From Corallococcus macrosporus DSM 14697 (lineage in GTDB: Bacteria; Myxococcota; Myxococcia; Myxococcales; Myxococcaceae), in contig NZ_CP022203.1 of the NCBI RefSeq assembly GCF_002305895.1, positions 4,628,501 through 4,692,500 of the forward strand: DNA of 64,000 nt, given 5' to 3'. The notes under the pieces were generated by a model. It saw only the letters and a program-made list of their open reading frames with translations, was not told the DNA's origin and ran no database searches. The translations under genes were made by a program, and so were the position numbers. Of the stretch, positions 55,709 through 64,000 are shown in pieces. The first letter of the stretch is position 1, and each line of letters opens with the position of its first letter.

Positions 55709-56775
55709 CGGATGTCGAGCCCTTCATCACGCAAGCTGCGCAGTCCATCCAGGTCGTAGCGGAGACATGCATGGCCGCCTTCCGATCGCCGAAGGTGATA
55801 GGTGATGACCTCATCTGAAGGAGCGCTTACGAAGGCCCCTAGGGACGCATCCACCGCTTCCAAGCTATGGGTCGTCGCGACAATCTGCACTTTCGCTTCT
55901 CCCGCCGCCCGCACAAGCCAGGGCAGGACAGAGTCCAGTGCGCGCGCGTGGATCGCGGATTCGATTTCGTCCACGAGCAAGATGCCACCGCTCGCCCGGG
56001 AGAGTGCAACGCTCATCGCGAACGCCCTCCGCATGCCATCGCCGAAAGTCGCGAGATCGACAACGCCTCGTCTTTCATGGACCACACGAATCGCGTCGCG
56101 CCCAAACGGGCGACTGATCAAGACATCGCTGACGTGCGGGTCGAACATCCTCAGTAGCTCGACGGCCTTGCCTTTCGTGCCCTCGTCGATCACGTGGCTG
56201 AGATGGGTGATGAGCTGCGCCGTGGACCGATGCGTCATGGGTGTGACGACGAATACACGGAACAGCGCGACCCCATGTGGGATGGGCAGGCGCCGAGGCG
56301 TTGAGCCGAAATCCAGTTCATGCTTCATGGGCGTCGCGTCGCCAGCGCTCACCTCCATCTGGAGGCGGACCACGACATCGCTTCGAGGATCTGGACTTGC
56401 CCGGTCGCTGTCCGCCCACCGCTGCTCGATAAACGCAAGTGCCTCAGCGCGGAGTTGTCTGGACTGCCCCTCGAACCGCGCCTGGATGGAGATGGGTCTT
56501 GACTCTTCGCTTTCGCCCTCAAGCGTGAGCGCAGTACTCCCAGGGAAAAGAGCCCAGAGCCCATCCACGAGAGGACCGGAGGCGTCCCGGTTCGTAACTG
56601 TCTGAATCCACTGCCCCGGATCCACGGGCCGAGCGACCAACCCGATTGCCTCCAGAACGGAGGTTTTCCCCGCGTTGTTACCACCCACGAGCAGGTTCAT
56701 TCGGCCGAGACGCTCAAGCCGCACATCCCGCAGTGAGCGGTACGTGCCGACACACAGTTCTTCGAGGCTCGCCAT
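55705..56775 (-). CDS. AAA15/OLD-like ABC-type ATPase of a two-gene defence cassette
   Basis: 356 residues. Walker A is GGNNAGKTS (31-39), the signature region FGDGMRR (244-250), Walker B GILLVDEIES with Asp269-Glu270, and the switch His303 in IVATTHSLEA. The N-terminal YRSLRDVRLERLGRMNLLVGGNNAGKTSVLEAIGL is characteristic of AAA15/OLD-family ATPases. The family is common in anti-phage systems such as PARIS, Septu and OLD. It is the first gene of an operon with the Toprim protein. G+C is lower than in flanking operons, suggesting acquisition. Confidence 0.87.
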   Translation of the reverse strand: MASLEELCVGTYRSLRDVRLERLGRMNLLVGGNNAGKTSVLEAIGLVARPVDPGQWIQTVTNRDASGPLVDGLWALFPGSTALTLEGESEESRPISIQARFEGQSRQLRAEALAFIEQRWADSDRASPDPRSDVVVRLQMEVSAGDATPMKHELDFGSTPRRLPIPHGVALFRVFVVTPMTHRSTAQLITHLSHVIDEGTKGKAVELLRMFDPHVSDVLISRPFGRDAIRVVHERRGVVDLATFGDGMRRAFAMSVALSRASGGILLVDEIESAIHARALDSVLPWLVRAAGEAKVQIVATTHSLEAVDASLGAFVSAPSDEVITYHLRRSEGGHACLRYDLDGLRSLRDEGLDIR

Positions 56776-57126
56776 GTGGCTCCATGTACCAGCGACCGCC
56801 GGTAGCAGTCATCGCGAATCAGCGCCACGCGCCGGGACCCGTCCTTCTACCCGCTTCCGCGTTCCACCGGAAAGTTAACGGCCTGGTCAACCAAGTCCGA
56901 ACGCGCTCTTCGCCTGCGTCCATCTTCAACGAAATGGCGCGAATCCACTGAGCCTCGCCACGGCCCCTCCTCGTCGGGCATGGACCACGCTCGCTGGAGG
57001 ACACGGCCGGCCCTGGAGCGTCACCAGCGGGACATGCCAGTCGAAGGTCCCTTCGTCGCCCCCACCGTCAGCGCCCGGAGTCCCCATCTTCCCCAGGCAG
57101 ACCGTGCATCACCCGGGAGGTGCGGG
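56776..57126. other. Divergent intergenic region between defence cassette and formate dehydrogenase
   Basis: 351 bases holding the promoters of the leftward ATPase gene and the rightward formate dehydrogenase operon. The first half is AT-richer (for example GGAAAGTTAACGG near 56868). No confident sigma-70 or sigma-54 element was found. The formate dehydrogenase frame is open upstream to 56980, but GGGAGG just before ATG 57127 marks the real start. Confidence 0.5.
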
Positions 57127-60100
57127 ATGGGACTCTTCGACTGGCTCGGCCAATGGCCCCTGCTGCGGCAACTCAAGGCCGGGGACGCCCTGGCGCTGGG
57201 TGAGAGCGCGATGTCGGAGCGCAGCCGCACCCTGGCGCCGCGCACGGCCCGGGCCGACCGCGTCGTGAAGTCCGTCTGTCCCTACTGCGCCGTGGGCTGC
57301 GGTCAGGACGTCCACGTCCAGGACGGGCGCATCCTGGACATCGAAGGGGACGCGGACTCGCCGGTGTCGCGCGGGCGCCTGTGTCCCAAGGGCTCGGCCA
57401 CCTTCCAGCTCGTCACCGGCACCCACCGCGTGAAGGACGTGCTGTACCGGCGGCCGGGCGGCACGGCCTGGGAGCGCATCCCGCTGGAGCAGGCCATGGA
57501 CATGGTGGCCGACCGCGTGAAGCAGACCCGCGACGCCACCTGGGAGGCCACCGACGCCCACGGCCACGACGTCCGGCGCACGCTGGGCATCGCCCACCTG
57601 GGCGGCGCCACGCTGGACAACGAGGAGAACTACCTCATCAAGAAGCTCTTCACCGCGCTGGGCATCGTGCAGGTGGAGAACCAGGCTCGAATATGACACT
57701 CCTCCACGGTGCCCGGTCTGGGCATCACGCTCGGGCGTGGCGGGGCCACGACCTTCCAGCAGGACCTGGCGAACGCTGACTGCATCGTCATCCAGGGCTC
57801 CAACATGGCCGAGTGCCACCCCGTGGGCTTCCAGTGGGTCATGGAGGCGAAGCAACGGGGCGCCACCGTCATCCATGTGGATCCGCGCTTCACGCGCACC
57901 AGCGCGATGGCGGACCTGCACGTCCCGCTGCGCGCCGGTTCGGACATCGCGTTCCTGGGCGGCCTCATCCGCTACGTGCTGGAGAACGAGCGCTACTTCC
58001 GCGAGTACGTCGTCCACTACACCAACGCCGCCAACATCCTGCGGGAGGACTACCAGGACGCGGAGGACCTGGACGGCCTCTTCAGCGGCTACCAGCGCGA
58101 GCGCAACGAATATGACTCCGCCACCTGGCAGTACGAAGGGGCGACGGGCGCCATCCCCGCCGCGGGCCACAAGGAGGTCTTCGCCACGGCCGGCGCCGGC
58201 GCGCGCGGGGAGACGGGCGCCCTGCCGCCCTTCGAGGCCCCCAGGGACCTCACGCTCCAGCATCCCCGCTGCGTCTTCCAGGTGCTGCGCCGCCACTACC
58301 AGCGCTACACCCCGGCCATCGTCGCCAAGGTGTGCGGCGTCCCCGAGGCGCAGTTCCTCCAGGTGGCGGAGGCGCTGTGCGCCAACTCCGGCCGCGAGCG
58401 CACCAGCGCCTTCTGCTACGCGGTGGGATGGACGCAGCACTCCGTGGGCGTGCAGTACATCCGCACGGCGACCATCCTCCAGCTCCTGCTGGGCAACATC
58501 GGGCGGCCCGGGGGCGGCATCCTCGCCCTGCGGGGGCACGCCTCCATCCAGGGCTCCACGGACATCCCCACCCTGTTCAACCTGCTGCCCGGCTACATCC
58601 CCATGCCGTACTGCGAGCACTCGGGCGTGCTCGACGAGTACATCTCCGACCACCAGTCCAAGACGGGGTGGTGGCACCACTTCCCGAAGTACATCGTCTC
58701 CCTGCTCAAGGCCTGGTTCGGCGACGCGGCGACGGCGGAGAACCACTACCGCTTCAGCCACCTGCCCCGCCTCACCGGCAACCACTCGCACATGCAGACG
58801 GTGGCGGACATGGTGGATGGCCGGGTGAAGGGCTACTTCGTCATGGGGGAGAACCCGGCGGTGGGCTCCATGAACGGCGCGCTCCAGCGGGAGGGGCTGC
58901 GCCAGCTCGACTGGCTGGTGGTCCGCGACCTCACGCTCATTGAAACCGCCGAGTTCTGGCGCACCGCCCCGGAAATCCAGCGCGGCGACGTGACGACGGA
59001 GGACATCCGCACGGAGGTCTTCTTCTTCCCCGCCGCCGCGCACACGGAGAAGGACGGCTCGTTCACCAACACGCAGCGGATGCTCCAGTGGCACCACAAG
59101 GCGGTGGAGCCACCGGGGGACGCGCGCAGCGAGCTCCACTTCATGTACCACCTGGGCCGCCGGCTGAAGGCGCGCTACGCCGCTTCGCGCGAGGAGAAGG
59201 ACCGGCCCCTCCAGGACCTCACGTGGGACTACCCCACCGTCGGCCGCGACAACGAGCCGGACGCGGAGGCCGTGCTCCACGAAATCAACGGCTACCGCGT
59301 GGCGGACGGCGCACCCGTGAGCGGCTTCGCGGAGCTGAAGGACGATGGCTCCACGGCCTGCGGCTGTTGGATCTACTCCGGCTGCCGCGCCGACGGCGTC
59401 AACCAGACCGCGCGGCGCAAGCCGGGGCGCGAGCAGACCTGGGTGGCGCCGGAGTGGGCCTGGGCCTGGCCGGCCAACCGCCGCATCCTCTACAACCGCG
59501 CCTCGGCGGACCCGGAGGGCCGGCCCTGGAGCGCCCGCAAGAAGTACGTGTGGTGGGACGCGGCCAGCGCGCGGTGGACCGGCGAGGACGTGCCGGACTT
59601 CATCGTGGACCGGCCACCGGGCTACCGGCCGACGCCGGAGGCCCGGGGCATGGACGCGCATTCGGGCACCGACCCGTTCCTGATGCTGGCGGACGGCCGG
59701 GCCTGGCTCTTCGCGCCCAGCGGCCTGATGGATGGGCCCCTGCCCACGCACTACGAGCCCATGGAGTCGCCCGTGCGCAACGCGCTCTACGGCCAGCAGT
59801 GCAACCCGGCGCGGCGGGAGTGGCGCCGGCGCGGCAACCCGTACCACCGCGCCTGGGATGACCCACGCTTCCCCTTCGTGCTCACCACCTACCGCCTCAC
59901 GGAGCACCACACGGCGGGAGGCATGAGCCGCTGGCTGTCCTGGCTCAGTGAGCTGCAACCCGAACCGTTCTGCGAAGTCTCCCCCGAGCTGGCCCGCGAG
60001 CGGGGCCTGACGAACGGCGGCTGGGCGACGCTGCGCACGGCGCGGGGGGACCTGGAGTGCCGGGTGCTCGTCACCCAGCGCATCCCGACGCTGAAGCTCA

Positions 60101-60399
60101 ACGGGACGTGGGTGCACCAGGTCGGCATTCCGTATCACTGGGGCGTGACGGGCCGCCTGCGGGCGGACGGCGCCAACGAGCTCACCCCCTTCGTGGCGGA
60201 CCCCAACGTGGAGATTCAGGAGTCCAAGGCGCTCACCTGCGACATCGTCGCGGGACGGCAGGCCACCCGCGCTCGCGCCGCCACCGGGGCCACGCAGCCC
60301 GCGCTCCCTCCGGGACTGCCCCGGCTGCACCGCGACAGCCCCTTCCTGGGGGACGTCTCGCACGCCACGACGCAGGAGCCGGAGACGGAGGACGCATAG
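57127..60399 (+). CDS. fdnG: Formate dehydrogenase catalytic subunit, selenoprotein (TGA = Sec190)
   Basis: 1,090 residues counting the in-frame TGA at 57694-57696 as selenocysteine 190. Around it, VENQARI-Sec-HSSTVPGLG matches the active-site segment of FdnG/FdoG formate dehydrogenases, and the frame continues intact to 60399. Cys51, Cys54, Cys58 and Cys86 (CPYCAVGC, CPKG) bind a [4Fe-4S] cluster; molybdopterin-binding segments include CIVIQGSNMAECHPVGFQWV and GENPAVGSMNGALQREGL. It oxidises formate to CO2 at a Mo or W bis-MGD centre. Unlike FdnG there is no twin-arginine signal, so it probably faces the cytoplasm. ATG 57127 follows GGGAGG. First gene of a three-gene operon. Confidence 0.93.
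57694..57724 (+). promoter_or_regulatory. Selenocysteine codon and SECIS hairpin
   Basis: TGA (57694-57696) is followed 13 bases later by a perfect five-pair stem, TGCCC (57710-57714) with GGGCA (57720-57724), closing the loop GGTCT. This copies the bacterial SECIS apical stem-loop of Escherichia coli fdhF (GC-AGGUCU-GC) in loop and spacing, the site bound by SelB. The hairpin lies in the coding sequence. It implies selA, selB, selC and selD elsewhere in the genome; none is in the window. Confidence 0.9.
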
Positions 60400-60402
60400 G
60401 CC

Positions 60403-61200
60403 ATGGGACAGAAGGGCTTCTTCACCGACACCACGGTCTGCATCGGCTGCAAGGCCTGCGAGGTCGCGTGCAAGCAATGGAACCAGTTGCCCGACGACGG
60501 CTTCCACTTCACCGGCATGTCCTATGACAACACGGGGGCGCTGGGCGCGTCGACGTGGCGCCACGTCGCCTTCGTCGAGCGGCCGGTGCCCCTGCCCGGC
60601 GTGTCCACGGCCATCGCGGACTTCTCGTGGCTGATGCTGTCGGACGTCTGCAAGCACTGCCAGCGCGCGGCGTGCCTGGAGGCCTGTCCCACCGGCGCCA
60701 TCATCCGCACCGAGTTCGACACCGTCTACGTGCAGCCCGACGTGTGCAACGGCTGCGGCTACTGCGTGGCGGCCTGCCCCTTCGGCGTCGTGGCGCGCCG
60801 CGAGGACGATGGCCGGGCCTGGAAGTGCACGCTCTGCTACGACCGGCTGGGGGAAGGCCTGACGCCCGCGTGCGCCAAGGCGTGCCCCACCGAGTCCATT
60901 GTCTATGGCGACCTGGAGGCCCTGCACGCGCGCGCCGAGGCCCGCGTCCAGAGCCTGCACGCGCGGGGGCTGAAGGACGCGTACCTGTACGGGAAGGACG
61001 CGGCGAACCAGCCAGGGACGGGGGGCCTCAACGCCTTCTTCCTGCTGGTGGACCGGCCGGAGGTCTACAACCTGCCGCCCGACCCCGTGGTGCCCACGAT
61101 GAAGGCGAAGGAGTCCTGGACGGCCGTGGCGCTGGGCGCGCTGGGCATGGCCGCTGTGGCGCTGGGCGCGGTGTGGCTCGGCGAGGAGGCACGCCGATGA
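60403..61200 (+). CDS. fdnH: Formate dehydrogenase iron-sulphur subunit
   Basis: 265 residues. Four cysteine groups hold four [4Fe-4S] clusters: CIGCKACEVACKQW, CKHCQRAACLEACPTG, CNGCGYCVAACPFG and CTLCYDRLGEGLTPACAKACP. One C-terminal membrane helix (AVALGALGMAAVALGAVWL) anchors it. It relays electrons from the catalytic subunit to the membrane quinone-reactive subunit. It begins three bases after the catalytic gene, and its TGA overlaps the ATG of the NrfD-like gene, giving tight coupling. Confidence 0.94.
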   Translation: MGQKGFFTDTTVCIGCKACEVACKQWNQLPDDGFHFTGMSYDNTGALGASTWRHVAFVERPVPLPGVSTAIADFSWLMLSDVCKHCQRAACLEACPTGAIIRTEFDTVYVQPDVCNGCGYCVAACPFGVVARREDDGRAWKCTLCYDRLGEGLTPACAKACPTESIVYGDLEALHARAEARVQSLHARGLKDAYLYGKDAANQPGTGGLNAFFLLVDRPEVYNLPPDPVVPTMKAKESWTAVALGALGMAAVALGAVWLGEEARR

Positions 61201-62333
61201 GCTCGCCGCACGAGCCCACGGCGTCGCTGCTGGACCAGCTCCAGCGCCGGGCCGATGGACGCAACGTGGACCCCACCCTGGGGGTGCTCACGGGTGAAGG
61301 GGCGCAGCAGCGCGTGAAGACGCTGGAGCGCGCGCCGGGCATCCGCCCTTCCCTCGCGGCGTCACCGGCGTCGCCGAGCTACCACGGCCTGCCCGTCATC
61401 AAGGAGCCGGTGTGGATCGCCGCGATCCCCACGTACCTCTACGTGGGCGGCGTGGCGGGCGCGACGAGCGTCCTCGGGCTCGCGGTGGAGCTGGCGGGGG
61501 GACGCCGCCTGCGCCAGCTCGCCCGGCGCTGCCTCTGGGTGGGCACCGCGGGCGACCTGGTGAGCGCGGGGCTGCTCACCTACGACCTGGGCCGGCCTGC
61601 GCGCTTCCTCAACATGCTGCGCGTCTTCCGTCCGACGTCGCCCATGAGCATCGGCTCGTGGGTGCTGGCGGGCTCGGGCGGGCTCAACACCCTGGCGCTC
61701 CTGCTGAGCCACCGGCGCGGCGTGCCGGGCAAAGTGGGCCGGGCGGCGGGGGCCGGGGCCGCCGTGCTGGGGCTGCCGTTGTCGGGGTACACGGCGGTGC
61801 TGCTCACCAACACCGCCGTCCCGCTGTGGCAGTCCATGCACCGCACCCTGCCCCTGTTCTTCATGGCCTCGGCGACGGCGGCGGCGGGGAGCCTGCTCTC
61901 CCTGCTGCCCCATGCACGCCACGAAGCCCGCGTGCTGCGCGCTTTCGGCCTGGCGGGCAAGGTGGCGTCACTGGCCGCCGGGCTCGCGGTGGAGCGGGAC
62001 GCGGAGCGCGTCACGGAGGTGGCCCGGCCGCTGCGGGAGGGCGTGTCGGGCGCGCTGTGGCGGACGTCGAAGGCCTGCGCCGTGGCCGGGCTGGTGCTGG
62101 ACCTGCTGCCCCGGCGTCGTCGATGGGCGCGGGTGGCGGCGGACGTGCTGACCACGGTGGGCGCGGTGTCGGCCCGCTTCGCCCTCTTCGAAGGCGGCAA
62201 GGCCTCCGCGCGCAATCCGCAGGCGACCTTCCAGGCGCAGCGTCGGGGGCTCGGCGCGGCGGAGGCCATCGCGAACCACACCCTCGCCTCCGATGGCCGG
62301 CCGTTGAGCTTCCCGCTCCGGGTGCTGCGCTAG
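61197..62333 (+). CDS. NrfD/PsrC-type membrane subunit of formate dehydrogenase
   Basis: 378 residues with about eight membrane helices after a soluble 60-residue N-terminus. IPTYLYVGGVAGATSVLGLAVEL, GDLVSAGLLTYDLGRPARFLNMLRVFRPTSPMSIGSWVLAGSGG and LSGYTAVLLTNTAVPLWQ are signatures of the NrfD/polysulphide reductase family, which exchanges electrons with quinone and lacks haem, unlike the cytochrome b FdnI. The operon therefore pairs an FdnG-like catalytic subunit with an NrfD anchor. It is the last gene; 200 bases follow before the sensor kinase. Confidence 0.88.
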   Translation: MSSPHEPTASLLDQLQRRADGRNVDPTLGVLTGEGAQQRVKTLERAPGIRPSLAASPASPSYHGLPVIKEPVWIAAIPTYLYVGGVAGATSVLGLAVELAGGRRLRQLARRCLWVGTAGDLVSAGLLTYDLGRPARFLNMLRVFRPTSPMSIGSWVLAGSGGLNTLALLLSHRRGVPGKVGRAAGAGAAVLGLPLSGYTAVLLTNTAVPLWQSMHRTLPLFFMASATAAAGSLLSLLPHARHEARVLRAFGLAGKVASLAAGLAVERDAERVTEVARPLREGVSGALWRTSKACAVAGLVLDLLPRRRRWARVAADVLTTVGAVSARFALFEGGKASARNPQATFQAQRRGLGAAEAIANHTLASDGRPLSFPLRVLR

Positions 62334-62535
62334 CGTTTCCTCCAGGGAATGGCATGGAGCAGGCACCCGCCCGCCTCCCCGACCTGCGGCCAGGAGCCAG
62401 ACGCGACCGAACGTTTTCTTCCAGGCGCAAGCCCGGGGCGTCCCTGGCGGGTTGATACATCGAGCCTGCCACGTCGAGCGCCCTCTCATGCGGGACGTGC
62501 CTGGCGATGTCCAGCTTCCCAAATGGGGTATCGCG

Positions 62536-64000
62536 ATGGCGAGCGTTGCGGGTGTCATCCGCCGGCATCAGGACGAAATCATCCGGCGTTGGACCGAGGA
62601 GGCGTCCCGCGCCGCCTCCGCCCGGGGGCTGGACGGGCCCGAGTTCAAGAACGTCATGCCCACCTACCTGGCCTCGCTCGCCGACGAGGAAGGGGCACCT
62701 GGCACGCTGGCCAGCGTCCGGCAGGCGCACGTCGAGAGCCATGTGGCCGCCCGCCTCCGGCAGGGCTTCAACGTGGCGGAGGTCATCGAGGAGTTCGCCA
62801 TCCTGGGGCGGTGCATCACCAGCATGTGGTTGAACGCTCCGACTGAAGCCCGTCCCAGCGCCCTTGACGTCGAGCGGCTCTTCACCGGCCTGCATGCCGC
62901 TTCAACCGTCGTGACGGAGCGCTTCAGCCGGCACCTGAACGAGGATGAGCAGACGGAAAAGCGCTACATGCGGCTCCTCCAGAAGGTGACCAGCGAGGCC
63001 ATCCTGGAGGAGGAGCCGACGTCCCTGCGTGACCTCTTGAAGGAAATCCTCGCGTTGCTCATCGAGGCCATGGGGGCGCAGAGCGCGGCCGTGCTCCTGT
63101 ATGAAGCCGAGGGAGAAAAGCTCGTAACGGCGGCCGCGGCGGGACTGGCGAGCGAGCACCTGGAGCAGCACGCGACCTCGATGCGCCCCTGCTCCCTTCT
63201 CCGAAAGGTTGGCGCGGGGGGCGAGGAGACCCGCTCGGTCTCGGATGAGGCGACGGCGCCGCTCGAGGTGAGCCCCACGCTTCGCCAGCACGGGTTGAAC
63301 ACGCTGTTCGGCGTCCGGCTCCCCCTTCACCGCGCGCTGGTGGGCTTCGTCTACGTCGGCCTCGCCGAGGTCCGGGACTTCACCGCCCGGGAGAAGGAGC
63401 GACTCCTGTCGCTGGGACAACAACTGATTGTCCACCTGGACAACGCCAAGCTGTACGCGGAACTACGAGAGAAGATTGAGGCATTGCAGGCCGAACGCGC
63501 GCTCCGCGAGCGCTTCGTGTCCGTCCTCGCCCATGACCTTCGCGGGCCGCTGTCGGCGGCGAAGTCAGGGGCCCAGCTCCTCATGCGGCACCCCGAGCGT
63601 CTGGACCAGCGACGTAACCTGGCGCTGCGCATCGATCAGAACATCGAGCGCACCGACCAGATGGTGCGGGACCTGCTCGACGCGAACCGCATCCGGGCAG
63701 GCCAGCGGCTCCCGCTTCGACTCGATACGTGTGACCTGGGCATCATCGCGCGGGAGGTTTTTGAAGAGCTGACGGCGCTTCATGGCGAGCGCTTCATTCT
63801 CCTGGCGGAGGAGCGCGTCCGGGGAATCTGGAGCGCGGAGGAGCTCCGCCGCGCCCTCTGGAACCTGGGCAGCAACGCCCTCAAGTACGGCTCCCCCACG
63901 GAGCCCATCACCTTCACCGTCAAGCGGGACGGCGACCGGGCGCGAGCGTCCGTCCACAACTTCTGCTCCGTCATCGCGCCCGAGGATCAGGAGCGGATCT
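62536..64000 (+). CDS. Sensor histidine kinase with RsbRD-like and GAF domains (partial at window edge)
   Basis: At least 488 residues; the frame leaves the window without a stop. Residues about 5-140 resemble the RsbRD N-terminal sensor domain (VIRRHQDEIIRRWTEEASRAA, HVESHVAARLRQGFNVAEVIEEFAILGRCI). A GAF domain follows (LLIEAMGAQSAAVLLYEAEGEKLVTAAAAGLASEHLEQH, FVYVGLAEVRDFTAREKERLLSLGQQLIVHLDNAKLYAEL). FVSVLAHDLRGPLSAAKSG is the HisKA dimerisation motif with the phosphate-accepting His333, and LRRALWNLGSNALKYGSP is the N box of the ATPase. ATG 62536 has GGGG eight bases upstream; ATG 62488 is in frame as an alternative. Probably cytoplasmic; signal and partner regulator are unknown. Confidence 0.88.
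   Translation, partial: MASVAGVIRRHQDEIIRRWTEEASRAASARGLDGPEFKNVMPTYLASLADEEGAPGTLASVRQAHVESHVAARLRQGFNVAEVIEEFAILGRCITSMWLNAPTEARPSALDVERLFTGLHAASTVVTERFSRHLNEDEQTEKRYMRLLQKVTSEAILEEEPTSLRDLLKEILALLIEAMGAQSAAVLLYEAEGEKLVTAAAAGLASEHLEQHATSMRPCSLLRKVGAGGEETRSVSDEATAPLEVSPTLRQHGLNTLFGVRLPLHRALVGFVYVGLAEVRDFTAREKERLLSLGQQLIVHLDNAKLYAELREKIEALQAERALRERFVSVLAHDLRGPLSAAKSGAQLLMRHPERLDQRRNLALRIDQNIERTDQMVRDLLDANRIRAGQRLPLRLDTCDLGIIAREVFEELTALHGERFILLAEERVRGIWSAEELRRALWNLGSNALKYGSPTEPITFTVKRDGDRARASVHNFCSVIAPEDQERI

Noticed and set aside
57127-57696. Formate dehydrogenase as a pseudogene or two separate genes split by TGA
   Set aside because: The frame resumes without shift, the missing residue is the known Sec position and a SECIS hairpin follows; no decay is seen elsewhere in the gene.
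57109-60960. 1,283-codon minus-strand frame opposite the formate dehydrogenase operon
   Set aside because: Antisense shadow typical of high-G+C genes; the plus strand has convincing cofactor motifs.

Overview
The window is very G+C-rich DNA (about 70 percent across most of it), densely packed with genes on both strands. It looks like a myxobacterial chromosome of the Myxococcus/Corallococcus type. Supporting signs are a DUF2378 protein (a family known mainly as Myxococcus paralogues), a DUF4388 protein, many lipoproteins of unknown function, an ELWxxDGT-repeat protein, a lone GspE-N (MshEN) domain protein, and many GTG starts. This placement is inferred from gene content and composition; no rRNA or other marker gene is present. 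No rRNA, confident tRNA, CRISPR array or insertion sequence was seen.

Layout. 1-9.2 kb: tail of a membrane protein, RNA 3'-phosphate cyclase, a secreted CocE-type hydrolase, a YdeI-like protein, a large lipoprotein, an MFS exporter, a BASS-type transporter and a DUF2378 protein. 9.2-18.3 kb: an AttH/CrtC-like protein, then a leftward run of two GMC oxidoreductases, an alpha/beta hydrolase with a cysteine nucleophile and a divergent Nramp-like transporter, with an ELW-repeat lipoprotein upstream. 18.6-23.9 kb: an orphan GspG pseudopilin, a glutamine amidotransferase, tesB, a second BASS transporter coupled to an envelope protein, and slyD. A 23-bp palindrome sits between tesB and the transporter. 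24-28 kb: the mrfB-mrfA (yprB-yprA) DNA-repair pair. 28-35.4 kb: an anion permease, lipoproteins, a GspE-N protein, a double cyclic-nucleotide-binding protein and a HEAT-repeat lipoprotein. 35.4-44.9 kb: housekeeping genes, namely an RsuA/RluB pseudouridine synthase with a huge Arg/Gly-rich repeat tail, scpB-scpA, trpS, xerD and a YrdC/YciO protein. 45-51.2 kb: two different CPA antiporters with a possible PII-like partner, a KGG-repeat protein, a VTT-domain protein, a patatin and an NTF2-like protein.

The last 13 kb hold the most distinctive systems. At 51.2-54.6 kb a tightly overlapped operon encodes a Rieske oxygenase, a membrane desaturase and a fusion of a PAP2/Aur1-type phosphatase with a squalene/phytoene synthase-like domain. 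This is a plausible undescribed lipid or isoprenoid pathway. At 54.9-56.8 kb a two-gene cassette of lower G+C encodes an AAA15 (OLD-like) ATPase and a Toprim (DUF3226-like) protein, with the organisation of PARIS-like anti-phage systems. At 57.1-62.3 kb lies a membrane formate dehydrogenase operon whose catalytic subunit contains an in-frame TGA, read as selenocysteine, followed by a textbook bacterial SECIS hairpin. The window ends inside a sensor histidine kinase.
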